Assembly (NCBI GenBank): GCA_016926955.1 | Contig: JAFGNN010000007.1 | Location: 49,676-113,675 of the forward strand | Length of the DNA stretch: 64,000 bases | Direction of reading: 5' to 3' | From: Spirochaetales bacterium | GTDB lineage: Bacteria; Spirochaetota; Spirochaetia; Treponematales; UBA12059 | Shown here: positions 62,958 to 64,000 of the stretch, piece after piece | Numbering within the stretch: the first letter of the stretch is position 1 | Layout: each line of letters opens with the position of its first letter | Made by a program: the position numbers and the translations under genes | Notes under the pieces: model-generated | Seen by the model: only the letters and a program-made list of their open reading frames with translations | The model's database searches: none | What the model was told of the DNA's origin: nothing

Positions 62958-64000
62958 TCAGTCGCCGCGGCGAGACAGCGTGGCGAGAACCGGCAGGTGG
63001 TCGGAATAGCCGTCGCGGAGGACGGGATCCCACCCGAAGGGCAGTCCGTCGGGGCCGTAGAGGAAGGGAAGGTCCGTCACGCCGAACGACTCGAGCTCGA
63101 GCCCCGCGCCGTCGAACAGGCCCGGAGAACAGAGCAGGTGGTCGAGCCGGTCGCGGGAGTCGCGGTAGGAGTAGGTAAAACCGTCGGCGCCCATCCAGGG
63201 CTCGACCAGCACGGGTTCTTCGAGGCCCGGGAAAGCCGCCCCGGACGCGGAGAAGAGGAGCCGCCCCTCGAGCGCGGGCCGTTCGGCCGCGCGCTCGGCG
63301 GGAACCAGGGCTGTAGGCCAAGCGACGCGGTCGAATTCGGAAGGGTCCTCGTTGAGGTCGCCCGCGACGAGAAGGGCGAGCCCGGGCCGCTCCACGAGCC
63401 GCGCCGCCACCAGCCCGGCGACCAGGCCGGCCTGCGCCCGCCGCTCGCCCTCCGTTTCCGCGTCGCCTCCGGAGCGGCTTTTCCAATGGTTGACGAACAC
63501 GACCAGCGGCAGCCCCGAGGCGTCCAGCTCGATTTCGAGCACGGCCCGGTCGGCGACGCTCCCGTCCGCGAGCGCGGCCGAGTGGGAGCGCGCGGACACG
63601 ATCGGAAGCCTCGAAAGCACGCCGACGCGCACCGCGGCGGGTCGGGCATCGGGATCGCCGGCAACCAAGCGCCAGTCGTAGCCCCTGCGCGCGAGCGGAC
63701 CGGCGGCCAAGTCGTCGAGCACGCGGAGGTTCTCCGCCTCCTGGACGAGCGCCAGGTCCGGCCCGCCCGGCGACGACGCCAGGATGACCTTCGCCGCGAG
63801 CGCCAGGCGGACGCGGTAATCGGCCTCCGACCAGTCGCCGTCGGCGACGGTCCAGTCGTCGTACTCGGTCCCCGAGTCGACAGGGTCGAAGAGGTTCATG
63901 AGGTTCCACGACAGGACGGTGACACCTTCGCTTCCGGCCGACGCGAAAGGCGGCGCGCAGCCGGCGCAGGCCGTCAGCGCGAGGGCCGAGGCGGCGGCGA
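62958..64000 (-). CDS. endonuclease/exonuclease/phosphatase-family lipoprotein, 5' end beyond window
   Basis: The frame is open to the window edge, 347 codons seen. The N-terminal part (SALALTACAGCAPPF) looks like the end of a lipoprotein signal with lipobox LTAC. The EEP fold shows VTVLSWNLMNLFDP, DLALVQEAENLRVLDDL, VFVNHWKSRSGG, LVAGDLNEDPSEFD and the terminal DGYSDHLPVLATL. An internal ATG at 63899 would remove strand 1 of the fold and the signal, so the true start is outside. It may be a secreted nuclease or phosphodiesterase. Confidence 0.9.
   Translation of the reverse strand, partial: AAASALALTACAGCAPPFASAGSEGVTVLSWNLMNLFDPVDSGTEYDDWTVADGDWSEADYRVRLALAAKVILASSPGGPDLALVQEAENLRVLDDLAAGPLARRGYDWRLVAGDPDARPAAVRVGVLSRLPIVSARSHSAALADGSVADRAVLEIELDASGLPLVVFVNHWKSRSGGDAETEGERRAQAGLVAGLVAARLVERPGLALLVAGDLNEDPSEFDRVAWPTALVPAERAAERPALEGRLLFSASGAAFPGLEEPVLVEPWMGADGFTYSYRDSRDRLDHLLCSPGLFDGAGLELESFGVTDLPFLYGPDGLPFGWDPVLRDGYSDHLPVLATLSRRGD

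Overview
The window is high-GC DNA (by eye about two thirds G+C), densely packed with genes on both strands. No rRNA, tRNA, CRISPR array or transposase gene was found. The gene set points to a spirochaete: a bacterial XPB helicase, a cyclophilin-FKBP fusion lipoprotein, the PSP1/YaaR/bactofilin/M23 cluster, and many lipoproteins with spirochaete-like lipoboxes. This is an inference from gene content; the species cannot be named. Both window edges cut genes: malQ at the left and an exonuclease/phosphatase-family lipoprotein at the right.

Layout. 0-10 kb: malQ and a divergent 5'-nucleotidase lipoprotein, a NatAB-like ABC exporter, a 7TM-PAS histidine kinase, and two coupled cyclic-nucleotide/GGDEF proteins, one catalytically intact and one degenerate. 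10-18 kb: a 2-oxoacid/nitrogen block (glnA, iorA, iorB, ADP-forming acyl-CoA synthetase), divergent from an amino-acid permease fused to a PTS EIIA domain. 18-27 kb: Uma2-like protein, FAD dehydrogenase, ppx-ppk, PrsW, SpoU methyltransferase, nitroreductase, pirin. 27-41 kb: ABC-F ATPase, SH3 lipoprotein, transketolase, RseC-like protein, YmdB-like protein, dCMP deaminase, dual immunophilin, then PSP1-YaaR-bactofilin-M23. 41-48 kb: an XPB helicase / XPB-partner / NYN-nuclease operon divergent from an adenine DNA methyltransferase, then an HDOD protein. 48-58 kb: a Pel-like exopolysaccharide locus (pelD-, pelE-, pelF- and pelG-like genes, with a divergent 1237-residue carbohydrate-binding/TPR/beta-barrel protein in the place of PelB). 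58-64 kb: a LamG lipoprotein, an MFS transporter and a PAS histidine kinase.

Three non-coding themes stand out. (1) A 12-bp word, GGGACAGASCTC, occurs at least 14 times, 12 of them after 46.6 kb. Copies face each other across the LamG lipoprotein gene as 19-bp perfect inverted repeats, and others form 63-bp tandem units inside the MFS gene. (2) A roughly 100-nt structured element occurs twice (27.5 and 41.8 kb), with a conserved core and stems of different sequence. (3) Many genes start 6-7 nt after a -10 box with a matching -35 and no Shine-Dalgarno, which suggests widespread leaderless transcription.
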